Shown: piece by piece, positions 27,211-36,087 of the stretch
How positions within the stretch are numbered: the stretch's first letter is position 1
Layout of the letters: each line of letters opens with the position of its first letter
Source of the DNA: Lactiplantibacillus brownii
GTDB taxonomy: Bacteria; Bacillota; Bacilli; Lactobacillales; Lactobacillaceae
Length of the DNA stretch: 64,000 nucleotides
Direction: 5' to 3'
Assembly (NCBI RefSeq): GCF_031085375.1
Contig: NZ_JAVCWF010000001.1
Span: 372,001-436,000 of the forward strand
Position numbers and translations under genes: made by a program
The notes under the pieces: model-generated
What the model was told of the DNA's origin: nothing
Databases searched by the model: none
What the model saw: the letters and a program-made list of their open reading frames with translations, nothing else

Positions 27211-28359
27211 ATGACGAAAACGTCGTATTGGAGCCGTAACTTCATCTTAATTTTAATTGGTAACGCGCTATTGTTTATGGTTTACAACATGCAAGTGCCA
27301 GTTTTGCCATTGTTTGGTAAACAACTCGGATTAAGCCCCGCGCAAATCGGGGTCTTCGTGGGCGCCATTATGTTTGCGGCACTGGTTACCCGGCTATTCG
27401 TGCCGTGGTTTTCAGGCAAATTTAGTAAGAAAGTCTTGCTAGTGGGTGGAATCTTGGGTTACTTGTTAGCGTCAATCGGTTATCCGTTGTTGGGGAGCTT
27501 CGGGTTGTTAGTCTTGTTGCGGCTGTTTAATGGTTTGGGCCATGGCATCACGACGACTTATTTTGCGACTTCGGCCGCGGATGAATTACCGGTGAACAAG
27601 ATTGGTGAGGGCATGGGATACTTCGGGATTGGCACGATGGTAACCGCGTCGTTGGCGCCACTGTTGGCTTTGGCAATTGTGCAGCAGTTTTCTTTCACCG
27701 CGTTTTTCATGACTTGTATCGGTATCTTGTTTTTGGCACTGTTAACCATTCTGGGGACGACCAAGTCGACGGCCCCTGATGCTGCCGCCAAGCCGACTAA
27801 TCGTGCGCCCGTCTTCGATCGCCAATTTATCCCACAATGTAGTTTGGTCTTTATCCTGGGTGTTTTGATGAGTGGCGTGATGACGTTTACGCCGATTTAC
27901 GCACAGGCGCAGCATTTAACAGCGATTTCGTGGTTCTTCTTTGTCGCTGCAATTGCTGGGGTGGTTATTCGGCCAATCGTGGGGCGGTCATTCGATCAAC
28001 GTGGTCCCCGCTTGGTATTATTGATCAGCACGGTGCTTTTGACAGTGGGCATGGTCATGATTGCGCTAATCAGTAGCAATTGGTTATTAGTTGTCGCTGG
28101 TGTTTTTTATGGTGTCGCGGATGGCGCCATTTACCCGACCTTGCAGGCATGGGTCTTTAAAGTGACGACTTTAGAAAATCGTGATACTGCCACAGGCATG
28201 TTTTTGAACTCCTATGATCTTGGCATGGGCTTGGGTGCGGTTATTCTTGGCTGGCTCGTAGAAGGGCTACAGTATCAAGGCATGTTTTTTGTACTGGCAT
28301 TAGTGGGCCTGGTGTATATTGGCTTAGCCTTGCGTTTGAGCAAACGCGTCAGCCTGTAA
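27211..28359 (+). CDS. MFS transporter
   Basis: A 382-residue, 12-helix MFS protein. LFVPWFSGKFSKKVL is the motif A loop after TM2, and LLRLFNGLGHGITTTYFAT resembles motif B/TM4 of efflux-type families. Start 27211 is set by GGGAGG seven bases upstream; the longer frame translates through the preceding terminator. Substrate unknown; YfcJ/arabinose-efflux-type MFS exporters are the nearest general resemblance. Confidence 0.88.
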   Translation: MTKTSYWSRNFILILIGNALLFMVYNMQVPVLPLFGKQLGLSPAQIGVFVGAIMFAALVTRLFVPWFSGKFSKKVLLVGGILGYLLASIGYPLLGSFGLLVLLRLFNGLGHGITTTYFATSAADELPVNKIGEGMGYFGIGTMVTASLAPLLALAIVQQFSFTAFFMTCIGILFLALLTILGTTKSTAPDAAAKPTNRAPVFDRQFIPQCSLVFILGVLMSGVMTFTPIYAQAQHLTAISWFFFVAAIAGVVIRPIVGRSFDQRGPRLVLLISTVLLTVGMVMIALISSNWLLVVAGVFYGVADGAIYPTLQAWVFKVTTLENRDTATGMFLNSYDLGMGLGAVILGWLVEGLQYQGMFFVLALVGLVYIGLALRLSKRVSL

Positions 28360-28453
28360 CGCCGATAAGTAAAAAGTTAGTGAATTCTGTTAACTAAGAT
28401 AAGGTTCTGTTAAACTAAAAGGTGGAAATATGGTTTACAAAGGGGATAGCAAG

Positions 28454-28822
28454 ATGCAAATCGCAGCAACCATCATGGCGTGCTTAGTTGCACTGGAACA
28501 CTTTTTCATCTTATGGTTAGAAATGTTTAATGCGGATAGTGAAATGGCTTCACAGGCGTTCGGGGTTGATCGCAACTTATTGGGTGTCCCAGCGGTCCAA
28601 ACGTTGTTAAAAAATCAAGGCTTGTATAACGGCTTCTTGGCCGTGGGAATCATCTTTAGTTTGTTCGTCGTGCCTGTCGCCGCGAGTGCTGGTGTGACCA
28701 TGTTCTTCTTGGCTTGCATTATTATTGCCGCGATTTTTGGCAGTGTCACGGCCAGCAAATCAATCTTAGTGATTCAAGGCTTACCGGCTTTAATCGCCTT
28801 TATCTTGGCTTATTTAGCCTAA
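28454..28822 (+). CDS. DUF1304 membrane protein
   Basis: A 122-residue, four-helix membrane protein. The N-terminus (VALEHFFILWLEMF) and NQGLYNGFLA are the recognised DUF1304 signatures. Function unknown. AAGGGGAT is at good spacing from the ATG at 28454; an upstream ATG at 28430 also has a GGTGG site, so a product eight residues longer is possible. Confidence 0.85.
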   Translation: MQIAATIMACLVALEHFFILWLEMFNADSEMASQAFGVDRNLLGVPAVQTLLKNQGLYNGFLAVGIIFSLFVVPVAASAGVTMFFLACIIIAAIFGSVTASKSILVIQGLPALIAFILAYLA

Positions 28823-28838
28823 CTTAATCGGACCAACA

Positions 28839-28873
28839 GTCAGCGACCAGTACGACATGGTGCTGGCTTTTTT
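28839..28873 (+). terminator. Rho-independent terminator
   Basis: GTCAGC and ACCA (one bulged G between) pair with TGGT and GCTGGC, followed by six Ts, 17 bases after the DUF1304 gene stop. Confidence 0.75.
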
Positions 28874-28961
28874 GCTGCCTGAAAATGACTGAAAACAGTA
28901 TATTTGCGGCAATGAAAGCGTTACAATTTGATTATATAGCTTGCAGAAGGGGATGGCTCTA

Positions 28962-29585
28962 ATGACATCACGAATAGCGAAGATTATTAGCTGGCTGTTG
29001 ATTGGCGCGCTAGCAATCACCGAGTTAGTGGCGACCGGGTTAATGTGGCGGGGGCATAGCCCATTTGGCGTTGTGATTCATGGCTTATTAGGATTAGCAA
29101 TGATCGTAATCGGTTGGTGGGCGTTACGGTGCATCCATCATCAGCGAATTTTTTCACGCCGACAGCCGTCGTTGAGCCAGAGCTATGTGTTAGTGATCAC
29201 GAATCTAGCCATGTTGGAGATTATTGCTATTCATGATTGTGATCATATGCGTCAGGCCATGGGGTGGGGCTATCGGTTCACACTGGCTTTGTTACTCGTT
29301 AATATTATCGTGTATCTGCCTAACTTGATTTCGATCGTCTTAGCCAGTCAAGGCAGGCTTAGTGGCGTGTTGGCGACCTTAGTCAGTGGGCCGTTGATTG
29401 CGGTGGCATTTTTAAAATTACATTTACTAGGCGCCTGGTTACCCGTCTGGGGGTCATGGAATCAGTCCTTCTTTGCGCTGGGGGTGGATCTGTTAAGTTG
29501 GTGGGTTTTAGCCATTACTGCGATTGCGGGTGTTTTGGTTGGCGTGGTAGCCACTTATATTTTGGGACAACTATCTGTTCATTGA
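28962..29585 (+). CDS. Six-helix membrane protein of unknown function
   Basis: A 207-residue hydrophobic protein with about six membrane segments and short polar loops (MWRGHSPF, HHQRIFSRRQ, HDCDHMRQAMGWG). The His/Asp/Cys-rich loop near residues 86-95 could bind a metal or cofactor, but no family is recognised. AGAAGGGG precedes the ATG at 28962. It is not obviously linked to the LacI regulator that follows. Confidence 0.7.
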   Translation: MTSRIAKIISWLLIGALAITELVATGLMWRGHSPFGVVIHGLLGLAMIVIGWWALRCIHHQRIFSRRQPSLSQSYVLVITNLAMLEIIAIHDCDHMRQAMGWGYRFTLALLLVNIIVYLPNLISIVLASQGRLSGVLATLVSGPLIAVAFLKLHLLGAWLPVWGSWNQSFFALGVDLLSWWVLAITAIAGVLVGVVATYILGQLSVH

Positions 29586-29668
29586 GCGGAGGAGTTTGCC
29601 GATATTAGGCTTTTAAACAAATCGGGAGTAAAGTGTAAACAGTAAACGAAAGTAGGCGGATCTAAAAA

Positions 29669-30694
29669 ATGGTTAGTATTCGAGATATTGCACGGATGGC
29701 GACGGTCTCACCGGCTAGTGTGTCACGCATTTTAAACAATGATCCAACGTTTAGTATCAACGATAATACGCGCCAACGGGTGATTGAAATCGCCAATCGG
29801 ATGCATTATTCCAAGGAAGCTAGTAAAAAAGGGCCGCGCTATAATCATGACAGTATGAGCATTGGCTTGATTTTGCGGCATAATTTGGAGACGGAATTGC
29901 AAGATCCATATTTCCATGAAATTCGGCGTGGGATTGAACAAGAAGCGGCGAAGTGGCGGATGCGGGTGATCAAAGCATTTGGCATGCGTGATGCCGAAAA
30001 AGACTGGGATCAGTTGAGTCAGTTTGGAGCAATCATCATGGTTGGTGAAATGACACAATCAGCAATTGATCAGATTACCGCCCAGAATAAAAATCTCATT
30101 TTGGTGGATAGCTATGCCAAGCATGCTGGCGTAGACGTGATTCGCACGGATTTTTCGGAAAAGACGGCGGATATCTTAACAAAATTGACTGATTTAGGCC
30201 ATCGCCGGATTGCTTTTGTTGGCGGTGAGAGCAGTATTGTGCGGCCAGACGGTAGTGTCGTTCGAGACGAGAATGAAGTGCGGGCGGTGAGCTATCGTAA
30301 CTGGATGAAATTACATGATTTGCCTGCCAATGATAAGATTGGTCACTGGACCGCGGAAGATGGCATGCAGCTGACGGCGCAAATTTTAGCACAGCCGACG
30401 CGGCCAACTGCCATCGTGGTGGGGAGTGATCCCATGGCGATGGGCGTCTACAAAGCTATTAATAACGCCGGGTTACAGATTCCAGCTGATATTTCAGTGG
30501 TCAGCTTCGATGATGTTGAAATGAACCAGTATCTGGTACCAGCGTTGTCCAGTGTACGGATGGAAGCAGAAGAAATGGGTCGTACCGCCGTCAAATTAGC
30601 TCGTGATCGCATGATTGAACCGCACAAAATGGTCTTACACCTCGTTTGTGGCAGTCGACTAATGTTGCGAGAATCTGTAAAAAAAATAAAATAG
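29669..30694 (+). CDS. LacI/GalR-family regulator
   Basis: A 341-residue protein with the LacI helix-turn-helix at the N-terminus (IRDIARMATVSPASVSRILN) and a periplasmic-binding-protein-like effector domain (about 60-341; IAFVGGESS, ADISVVSFDDVE). It lies 218 bases upstream of an alpha-galactosidase gene on the same strand, so it is probably the local repressor, with galactoside as the likely inducer. It has the usual length. A perfect TAAACGTTTA palindrome in the gap is the likely operator. Confidence 0.9.
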   Translation: MVSIRDIARMATVSPASVSRILNNDPTFSINDNTRQRVIEIANRMHYSKEASKKGPRYNHDSMSIGLILRHNLETELQDPYFHEIRRGIEQEAAKWRMRVIKAFGMRDAEKDWDQLSQFGAIIMVGEMTQSAIDQITAQNKNLILVDSYAKHAGVDVIRTDFSEKTADILTKLTDLGHRRIAFVGGESSIVRPDGSVVRDENEVRAVSYRNWMKLHDLPANDKIGHWTAEDGMQLTAQILAQPTRPTAIVVGSDPMAMGVYKAINNAGLQIPADISVVSFDDVEMNQYLVPALSSVRMEAEEMGRTAVKLARDRMIEPHKMVLHLVCGSRLMLRESVKKIK

Positions 30695-30712
30695 ACTTTT
30701 TTATTTTCATTT

Positions 30713-30727
30713 ATGTAAACGTTTATT
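30713..30727. promoter_or_regulatory. Operator/cre-like palindrome before the alpha-galactosidase
   Basis: ATGTAAACGTTTATT contains the perfect palindrome TAAACGTTTA (30716-30725), with the central CG typical of LacI-family sites, and fits cre at all but one defined position. A second inverted repeat, ATTACCA/TGGTAAT, lies at 30845-30864, close to the start codon. Confidence 0.5.
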
Positions 30728-30912
30728 AAAACATCACAATGATTATTGCACTGATTCAAAATTATGATGTCCGCTTTAAGTTACGTGGCAGGTTTAACAT
30801 TTCTTAGTGTTATTAAGCATAGCTAAGCTGAAATAGTCGGTCATATTACCAAGGTTGTGGTAATAATGAAGCATAATCAAACAAATTTGGGCATGGGAAA
30901 GTGGGAGAAGAC

Positions 30913-33147
30913 ATGATTGAGCTGATTGATAACAAAACCTTTCATTTACATAATGACAAAGTTAGCTATGTGCTAACTGTCATGGCGAACGGCCAATTGG
31001 GACATTTGTACTATGGCAAAGCACTAGGAAGTTTAACAGCGACTGAGGTGACCTATTTGTGTGACCAGGTCAGTAGATCAGCCGGAACGGTGAAATATTC
31101 ACCGGAACTCGGCGATTTCAACTTGGCCGACCGTGCTCAGGAATATCCTGTGTATGGGTCCTCTGATTTTCGTCGCGGTGCTTTGGATGTTTACCGGCAA
31201 AATGAGCCGTGGTATTTGGACTTTAGGTATCAAAGCCATACCATCAGCACGACCAAGCCGCGTTCATTAGCTCAACCGGCGACTTATGCGGTGGGGTCTC
31301 AGGAAGCTGAGCAGTTGGCGATTACTTTAGTGGACGCTGTACACCAATTGAAATTAGTGGCCCACTACACTATTTTTAAAGCGCAAGGCGTGATTGTTCG
31401 TAGTAGTACTCTGACCAATTTGGGGTCTGACGCGGTGATGCTTCAAAATATGATGAGTGGTGTGTTGGAACTGCCCGATGATGATTTTGAGATGGTTAAT
31501 CTGGCTGGTGCCTGGCTCAAAGAACGACACGTCACGTTTCACAATTTGGCGCAAGGCACGGTGTCAGTAGAATCTTTGAAAGGAGCGTCCGGGCATCAGC
31601 ACAATCCGTTCGTAGCCCTGATGCGGCAGCGTAACTTAACACATGGGGATGTTTATGCGAGCAATCTAATTTATTCTGGGAATTTCTTAAGCCAAGTTGA
31701 AGTCAATGAGTGGCATAAGACACGTTTAATGACGGGGATCAGTCCAGCTTATTTTGGCTGGCAACTCGCGCCAACAGAGTCATTTGAAACACCGGAAGCA
31801 TTGCTGTATTACAGTCCGAACGGCATCAATGGTTTAATGGTCGAGACGCAAACTGTTGCACAACAACATATCGTAGATAGGCAGTGGCAAAAACGCCCGC
31901 GGCCAATTGTTTTTAATAATTGGGAAGCGACTTATTTTAACTTTGATGAAACGAAATTGTTGACCTTGGCTAAACAAGCTAAGCTACTCGGCATGGAATG
32001 CTTAGTGGTCGATGATGGTTGGTTCGGCCATCGTGATAACGACCGTACGTCACTGGGTGATTGGCGGGTGGATCGCCGCAAGTTTCCGCATGGCATGGCG
32101 TCCTTTTCACAACAAATCCACGAATTAGGGTTACAAATGGGCCTATGGTTTGAGCCAGAAATGGTTTCACCAGATACGCCGTTGTATCGGGATCATCCAG
32201 ATTGGATTGTGCGGCATCCTTATCCGCGGACATCAATTGGTCGCGGGCAGTATGTGCTTGATTTTGCTAACCCAGCCGTGGTCCAGGCAATCTATGCACA
32301 GATTAAGCCTGTGATTATTGCCGCCAAGCTCGACTTTATTAAGTGGGACATGAACCGCAATATTACAGAGGCTTACTCACCTTATTTGGCAGCGAAAGAG
32401 TTACCACAAACGGAATTCTTTCACCGGTATATTCTTGGCGTCTATCAGCTCTATCAACAAGTTTTGACTGATTTTCCGGATTTATTGATTGAAGGTTGTG
32501 CCGGTGGTGGTGGCCGATTCGATCTTGGCATGCTGTTTTACAGTCCCCAAATGTGGCCGAGTGATGACAGTGATGCAGTTGAACGGCTATCAATCCTAAG
32601 CGGGACGGCGTTGGCATATCCGTTATCAGCATTCAGCAATCATGTCTCAGCTGTACCGAATGGTCAAGTGGGGCGACAGACGCCGCTAGCGATGCGACAA
32701 AATGTTAGTAATTTCGGACCACTAGGTTACGAGTTGGATATTACCAAGTTACCAGCAACTGAATTGGCGGTTATCAAAACCGCTATCGCCTATTATAAGC
32801 AACATCGTGATTTACTAGTGAATGGTCAGTTCCAACAGTTGCGGTCACTTGATCCAACTGCCAACACCGTAGCTTGGAGTATTGCTAATCCGGCACAGAC
32901 GGAGCTATTTGTTGGGTTTTATCGGAAGCTAGCCACGCCAAATTCAGGCGTCTTGAACTATCTCAAACTGCCAACGGTTATTGCGGATCAGAATTACTGT
33001 ATTGATGACGGTCCAGTTATCAGTGGTCGTTTATTACAGCAGTTGGGTCTGCGTGAACCCGCACAATTCAACGGTGCTAATTCGGATACGGCTGAATTGC
33101 GAGGCGATTTCCAATCACATGTTTATCATTTAGTTGCAATCGATTGA
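30913..33147 (+). CDS. Alpha-galactosidase, GH36 family
   Basis: A 744-residue intracellular enzyme that would release galactose from melibiose, raffinose and stachyose. It has the N-terminal beta-sandwich, then a TIM barrel with DDGWFGHR, the nucleophile motif KWDMNR (Asp479) and the acid/base region GCAGGGGRFD to WPSDDSDA (Asp551). Length fits lactobacillar MelA-type tetrameric enzymes. ATG 30913 is chosen because GGGAG lies about five bases upstream; GTG at 30901 lacks a site. No transporter gene is next to it. Probably controlled by the adjacent LacI protein. Confidence 0.94.
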   Translation: MIELIDNKTFHLHNDKVSYVLTVMANGQLGHLYYGKALGSLTATEVTYLCDQVSRSAGTVKYSPELGDFNLADRAQEYPVYGSSDFRRGALDVYRQNEPWYLDFRYQSHTISTTKPRSLAQPATYAVGSQEAEQLAITLVDAVHQLKLVAHYTIFKAQGVIVRSSTLTNLGSDAVMLQNMMSGVLELPDDDFEMVNLAGAWLKERHVTFHNLAQGTVSVESLKGASGHQHNPFVALMRQRNLTHGDVYASNLIYSGNFLSQVEVNEWHKTRLMTGISPAYFGWQLAPTESFETPEALLYYSPNGINGLMVETQTVAQQHIVDRQWQKRPRPIVFNNWEATYFNFDETKLLTLAKQAKLLGMECLVVDDGWFGHRDNDRTSLGDWRVDRRKFPHGMASFSQQIHELGLQMGLWFEPEMVSPDTPLYRDHPDWIVRHPYPRTSIGRGQYVLDFANPAVVQAIYAQIKPVIIAAKLDFIKWDMNRNITEAYSPYLAAKELPQTEFFHRYILGVYQLYQQVLTDFPDLLIEGCAGGGGRFDLGMLFYSPQMWPSDDSDAVERLSILSGTALAYPLSAFSNHVSAVPNGQVGRQTPLAMRQNVSNFGPLGYELDITKLPATELAVIKTAIAYYKQHRDLLVNGQFQQLRSLDPTANTVAWSIANPAQTELFVGFYRKLATPNSGVLNYLKLPTVIADQNYCIDDGPVISGRLLQQLGLREPAQFNGANSDTAELRGDFQSHVYHLVAID

Positions 33148-33307
33148 GGGGAAAACGAGCCAATTTAACCCAACTTTTCGAATGATGGGCTAAGCAAGCG
33201 TGTGAAATTGACCGGCGTTAGACTTATCAAAAGTCCCCCCAAAGTGATATTGCCAAAGCATGATACTATAACCTTTTGTGATCCAAACTAAAATAAATTA
33301 TCATACA

Positions 33308-33345
33308 AGCCCCGTAAAGCCAACACGACTTTATGGGGCTTTTTG
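33308..33345 (+). terminator. Rho-independent terminator of the alpha-galactosidase gene
   Basis: AGCCCCGTAAAG pairs with CTTTATGGGGCT (one G-U) around a 9-base loop, followed by TTTTT. The rest of the 33148-33553 gap has no coding frame. Confidence 0.88.
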
Positions 33346-33494
33346 TGTCACAAGACAAGCAACTAGAAAGCTATAAGCACGAAGATGTAACCGATTACAA
33401 AATTTAAGCGAAAACTGTTGCTTATCAAACGATAATCTGATAGATTAATGGTTGAAGTGTTTGTTCGTTAATGTGAACATAAGTAAACGTGCAA

Positions 33495-33506
33495 TGATAC
33501 GTATCA
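33495..33506. promoter_or_regulatory. Perfect palindrome upstream of the csc cluster
   Basis: TGATACGTATCA is a perfect 12-base palindrome 48 bases before the first csc gene, next to a looser TGTTCG...TGAACA repeat (33462-33479). It may bind a regulator of the cluster; none is encoded beside it. Confidence 0.35.
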
Positions 33507-33553
33507 GTTTAGTGATTTTGAGAGTCGTGACGCGGTATTACAAGGAGGGGTTG

Positions 33554-33763
33554 ATGATGCTGGTTGATAGTCAAACTAGCCAATATGAGTTATTAGTCAC
33601 GCCGGCTAAAACGGTTAGTCCGGGAATTTTTGGTGCGCTACCACAAACAGACGAAAGCCAGTGGTGGTTGTTAATAAGCTTATTAGGAATCATCTGTTTA
33701 TTGCTAGTTGCGATTGGTTTGGCTTGGTGGCGGGGTCATCAAGTGGCAAAAAGGGGTCAATAA
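33554..33763 (+). CDS. Small LPQTD-motif protein heading the csc cluster
   Basis: A 69-residue protein with LPQTD at 29-33, a membrane helix (about 36-60) and a basic end (KRGQ), a sortase-type C-terminus like that of CscD. AGGAGGGG lies just upstream of the paired ATGs at 33554/33557. No signal peptide precedes the LPQTD motif, so either it is truncated or it is inserted by its single helix. Its stop overlaps the leader of the first WxL gene. The 3' 94 bases are repeated before each of the next three WxL genes. Confidence 0.75.
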   Translation: MMLVDSQTSQYELLVTPAKTVSPGIFGALPQTDESQWWLLISLLGIICLLLVAIGLAWWRGHQVAKRGQ

Positions 33764-33765
33764 TC

Positions 33766-34344
33766 ATGAAAAAAAGTTTAGGGTTAGCAGCAATTTTAGG
33801 CGTTGCAACATTGTTGGCAGTCCCAGTTGTTGGCCAAGCGGCAGAAGTACAATCCGGGGATACTACTACTGCAAATGTTGGGTTAACGCAAGATCCAGTT
33901 AACGATGCCGTTAAATTAACCCATGCGCCAAATATTGATTTTGGAACACAAAAGATTGGTATTAGTTCATTCATGCTTAATCCAGTGAATATTGATGATG
34001 ATCTTGTTGTAGAAAATCCTGGCTTAGGAGATGGGTGGCGGGTCAACGTGAGTGCAACTCCTTTTGAAGATGGTTCAAAGACGTTGGCTGATGCTAAATT
34101 CATTCTTAAAGCAGGAAATGTTACTCCTGTTGAAGCAAATTCATCAGCAAAACCAAATAGTATGGAAGTAACATTACTTACGTCAGATCAACTGATTTTT
34201 GTAGCCGATAAAAATGCTGGGATTGGTGCTTGGAAGACCACGTATGCTTCTGACCAAGTAAGTTTAAATATCCCCGCTGGTCATGTTGCTGGTCATTATA
34301 CTTCGACACTGACTTGGACACTAGCTAACACACCATCAGAATAA
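33766..34344 (+). CDS. WxL-domain surface protein, tandem copy A
   Basis: A 192-residue secreted protein: signal peptide 1-25 (MKKSLGLAAILGVATLLAV..., ending VGQAAE) and one WxL domain with GWRVNVSATPF and LTWTLANTP. It would bind peptidoglycan and the cluster's DUF916 partner. AAGGGG is nine bases before the ATG, which follows the LPQTD gene stop by two bases. Very close to copy B. Confidence 0.92.
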   Translation: MKKSLGLAAILGVATLLAVPVVGQAAEVQSGDTTTANVGLTQDPVNDAVKLTHAPNIDFGTQKIGISSFMLNPVNIDDDLVVENPGLGDGWRVNVSATPFEDGSKTLADAKFILKAGNVTPVEANSSAKPNSMEVTLLTSDQLIFVADKNAGIGAWKTTYASDQVSLNIPAGHVAGHYTSTLTWTLANTPSE

Positions 34345-34376
34345 CTAGGGTCACAGATAATTAGGTGGTGTTCAAG

Positions 34377-34424
34377 TTGAGACGAAGTAAGTATTGGGTG
34401 TTACCGGCAATCAAATGGTTATAA
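34377..34424 (+). pseudogene. Relic 1 of the 5' end of the 36705 WxL gene
   Basis: TTG-led 15-codon stub (LRRSKYWVLPAIKWL) preceded by AGGTGG, matching the start of the 36705 gene (LRRSKYWILLAVTGG) before it diverges and stops. It marks one end of the duplicated unit. Confidence 0.75.
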
Positions 34425-34564
34425 ATAGTACTTCTTGATGAACTTTTTTAAACAAATGACGTTGTTTAAGTAATGAGCCTATTAGGAATCATCTGTTTAT
34501 TGCTAGTTGCGATTGGTTTGGCTTGGTGGCGGGGTCATCAAGTGGCGAAAAGGGGTCAATAATC

Positions 34565-35158
34565 ATGAAAAAAAGTTTAGGGTTAGCAGCAATTTTAGGC
34601 GTTGCCACATTGTTGGCAGTCCCAGTGGTTGGCCAAGCGGCAGAAGTGCAATCCGGGGATACCACTACAGCAAATGTTACTTTAACTCAAGATCCAGATA
34701 ACAAGGTTGTTAAATTAACCCATGCGCCAAATATTGATTTTGGAGCACAACCCATTGGTACTAGTTCATTAACGCTCCATTCACAGACTATTGATGATGA
34801 TCTTGTTGTAGAAAATCCTGGCTTGGGAGCCGGGTGGACGGTCAACGTGAGTGCAACTCCTTTTACAGATGGTTCAAAGACGTTGGCTGATACTAAATTC
34901 AATCTTGCAGCAGGGAGTGTTACTCCTGTTGAATCAAATTCATCAGCAAAACCAAATAGTATGGAAGTAACATTACTTACGTCAGAGCAACCGATTTTCG
35001 TAGCCGATAGAAATGCTGGGATTGGTGCTTGGAAGACCACATATGCTTCTGACCAAGCAAGTTTAAATATTCCCGCTGGTAATGTTGCTGGTAGTTATAC
35101 TTCGACACTGACTTGGTCACTAACTAACGCACCAGAAGCCCCAGATGATTATGATTAG
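34565..35158 (+). CDS. WxL-domain surface protein, tandem copy B
   Basis: A 197-residue paralogue of copy A with the same signal peptide, first motif GWTVNVSATPF and second motif LTWSLTNAP. Most differences from A lie in the first third of the mature protein and in a C-terminal acidic extension (EAPDDYD). The high identity shows a recent duplication. Confidence 0.92.
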   Translation: MKKSLGLAAILGVATLLAVPVVGQAAEVQSGDTTTANVTLTQDPDNKVVKLTHAPNIDFGAQPIGTSSLTLHSQTIDDDLVVENPGLGAGWTVNVSATPFTDGSKTLADTKFNLAAGSVTPVESNSSAKPNSMEVTLLTSEQPIFVADRNAGIGAWKTTYASDQASLNIPAGNVAGSYTSTLTWSLTNAPEAPDDYD

Positions 35159-35170
35159 GTGGTGTTCAAG

Positions 35171-35218
35171 TTGAAACAAAGTAAGTACTGGATGTTACCG
35201 GCAATCAAATGGTTATAA
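35171..35218 (+). pseudogene. Relic 2 of the 5' end of the 36705 WxL gene
   Basis: A 15-codon stub (LKQSKYWMLPAIKWL) in the same position after copy B, with the same stop as relic 1, preceded by AGGTGG. Confidence 0.75.
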
Positions 35219-35359
35219 AGAGTACTTCTTGATGAATCTTTTTTAAACAAATGACGTGGTTTAAGTAATGAGCTTATTAGGAATCATCTGTTTATTGCTA
35301 GTTGCGATTGGTTTGGCTTGGTGGCGGGGTCATCAAGCGACGAAAAGGGGTCAATAATC

Positions 35360-35941
35360 ATGAAAAAAAGTTTGGGCTTAGCAGCAGTATTTGGTGTCGC
35401 CGTGTTGTTGGCATTACCTGTGACGGGACAGGCAGCGGCGATTGATAATAATAGTGGTATGACCACAGCCGAAGTTGGGTTAACTCAAGATCCAAATGGT
35501 CAGATCATGTTGACACAAGCGCCTAGTTTTAATTTTGGTTCCGGAGTACTTACTGCGGAAGAGATGACGCTTACTCCAGTGACTACTGATGAGCTTACTG
35601 TGGCAAATCCTAGTTTGAACACTGGTTGGCGTGTTGAGGTATCTGCGACACCATTTGTGGATGACGACACAAGTTTTACGTTAAATTCAACTGATTTTAC
35701 TATTAATGGCATTGTAAGCCCTGAAGATACTAAAAATCCTTCAGTTTATCCGACTAACTTTTCAGTGGATGTAAATCCGAAGCCACAGGTAGTTCTTCAA
35801 GCTGAAAAAAATACAGGATTGGGTATTTGGCATGATTCATATTCAGAGGGTAATGCCACTTTGACAGTTCCAGGTGGTAACCAGCCTGGTAGTTATTCTT
35901 CGACAATGACTTGGACATTGTCTAGTTTACCGGAAGAATAA
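35360..35941 (+). CDS. WxL-domain surface protein, tandem copy C
   Basis: A 193-residue WxL protein with signal peptide 1-26 and motifs GWRVEVSATPF and MTWTLSSLP. It shares its leader and signal peptide with A and B, but the mature domain is clearly diverged and is closest to copy D (both start IDNNS). Confidence 0.92.
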   Translation: MKKSLGLAAVFGVAVLLALPVTGQAAAIDNNSGMTTAEVGLTQDPNGQIMLTQAPSFNFGSGVLTAEEMTLTPVTTDELTVANPSLNTGWRVEVSATPFVDDDTSFTLNSTDFTINGIVSPEDTKNPSVYPTNFSVDVNPKPQVVLQAEKNTGLGIWHDSYSEGNATLTVPGGNQPGSYSSTMTWTLSSLPEE

Positions 35942-35973
35942 CGAGCGTTACGGATATGTAGTTGGTGTTCAGG

Positions 35974-36015
35974 TTGAAACGGTGTAAATCCTGGATGTTG
36001 CCACAATCAATATGA
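35974..36015 (+). pseudogene. Relic 3 of the 5' end of the 36705 WxL gene
   Basis: A 13-codon stub (LKRCKSWMLPQSI) after copy C, more decayed than relics 1 and 2 and followed directly by the shortened leader repeat. Confidence 0.65.
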
Positions 36016-36087
36016 ATTGTCTTATTATCGCTAGTTGTGTTTGGCTTGGTGGCGGGGTCATCAAGTGGCGAAAAGGGGTCAACAATC

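Larger units (their letters stand above)
33672..36087 (+). repeat. Repeated 94-base leader before each tandem WxL gene
   Basis: The segment 33672-33765 (end of the LPQTD gene plus ribosome site) recurs at 34471-34564 and 35266-35359, all 94 bases long, and as a shortened copy at about 36023-36087. Only the first belongs to an intact gene. The others keep the AAGGGG site and ATG context but lack the rest of the LPQTD gene, so they are duplication scars that still serve as leaders. Confidence 0.9.
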
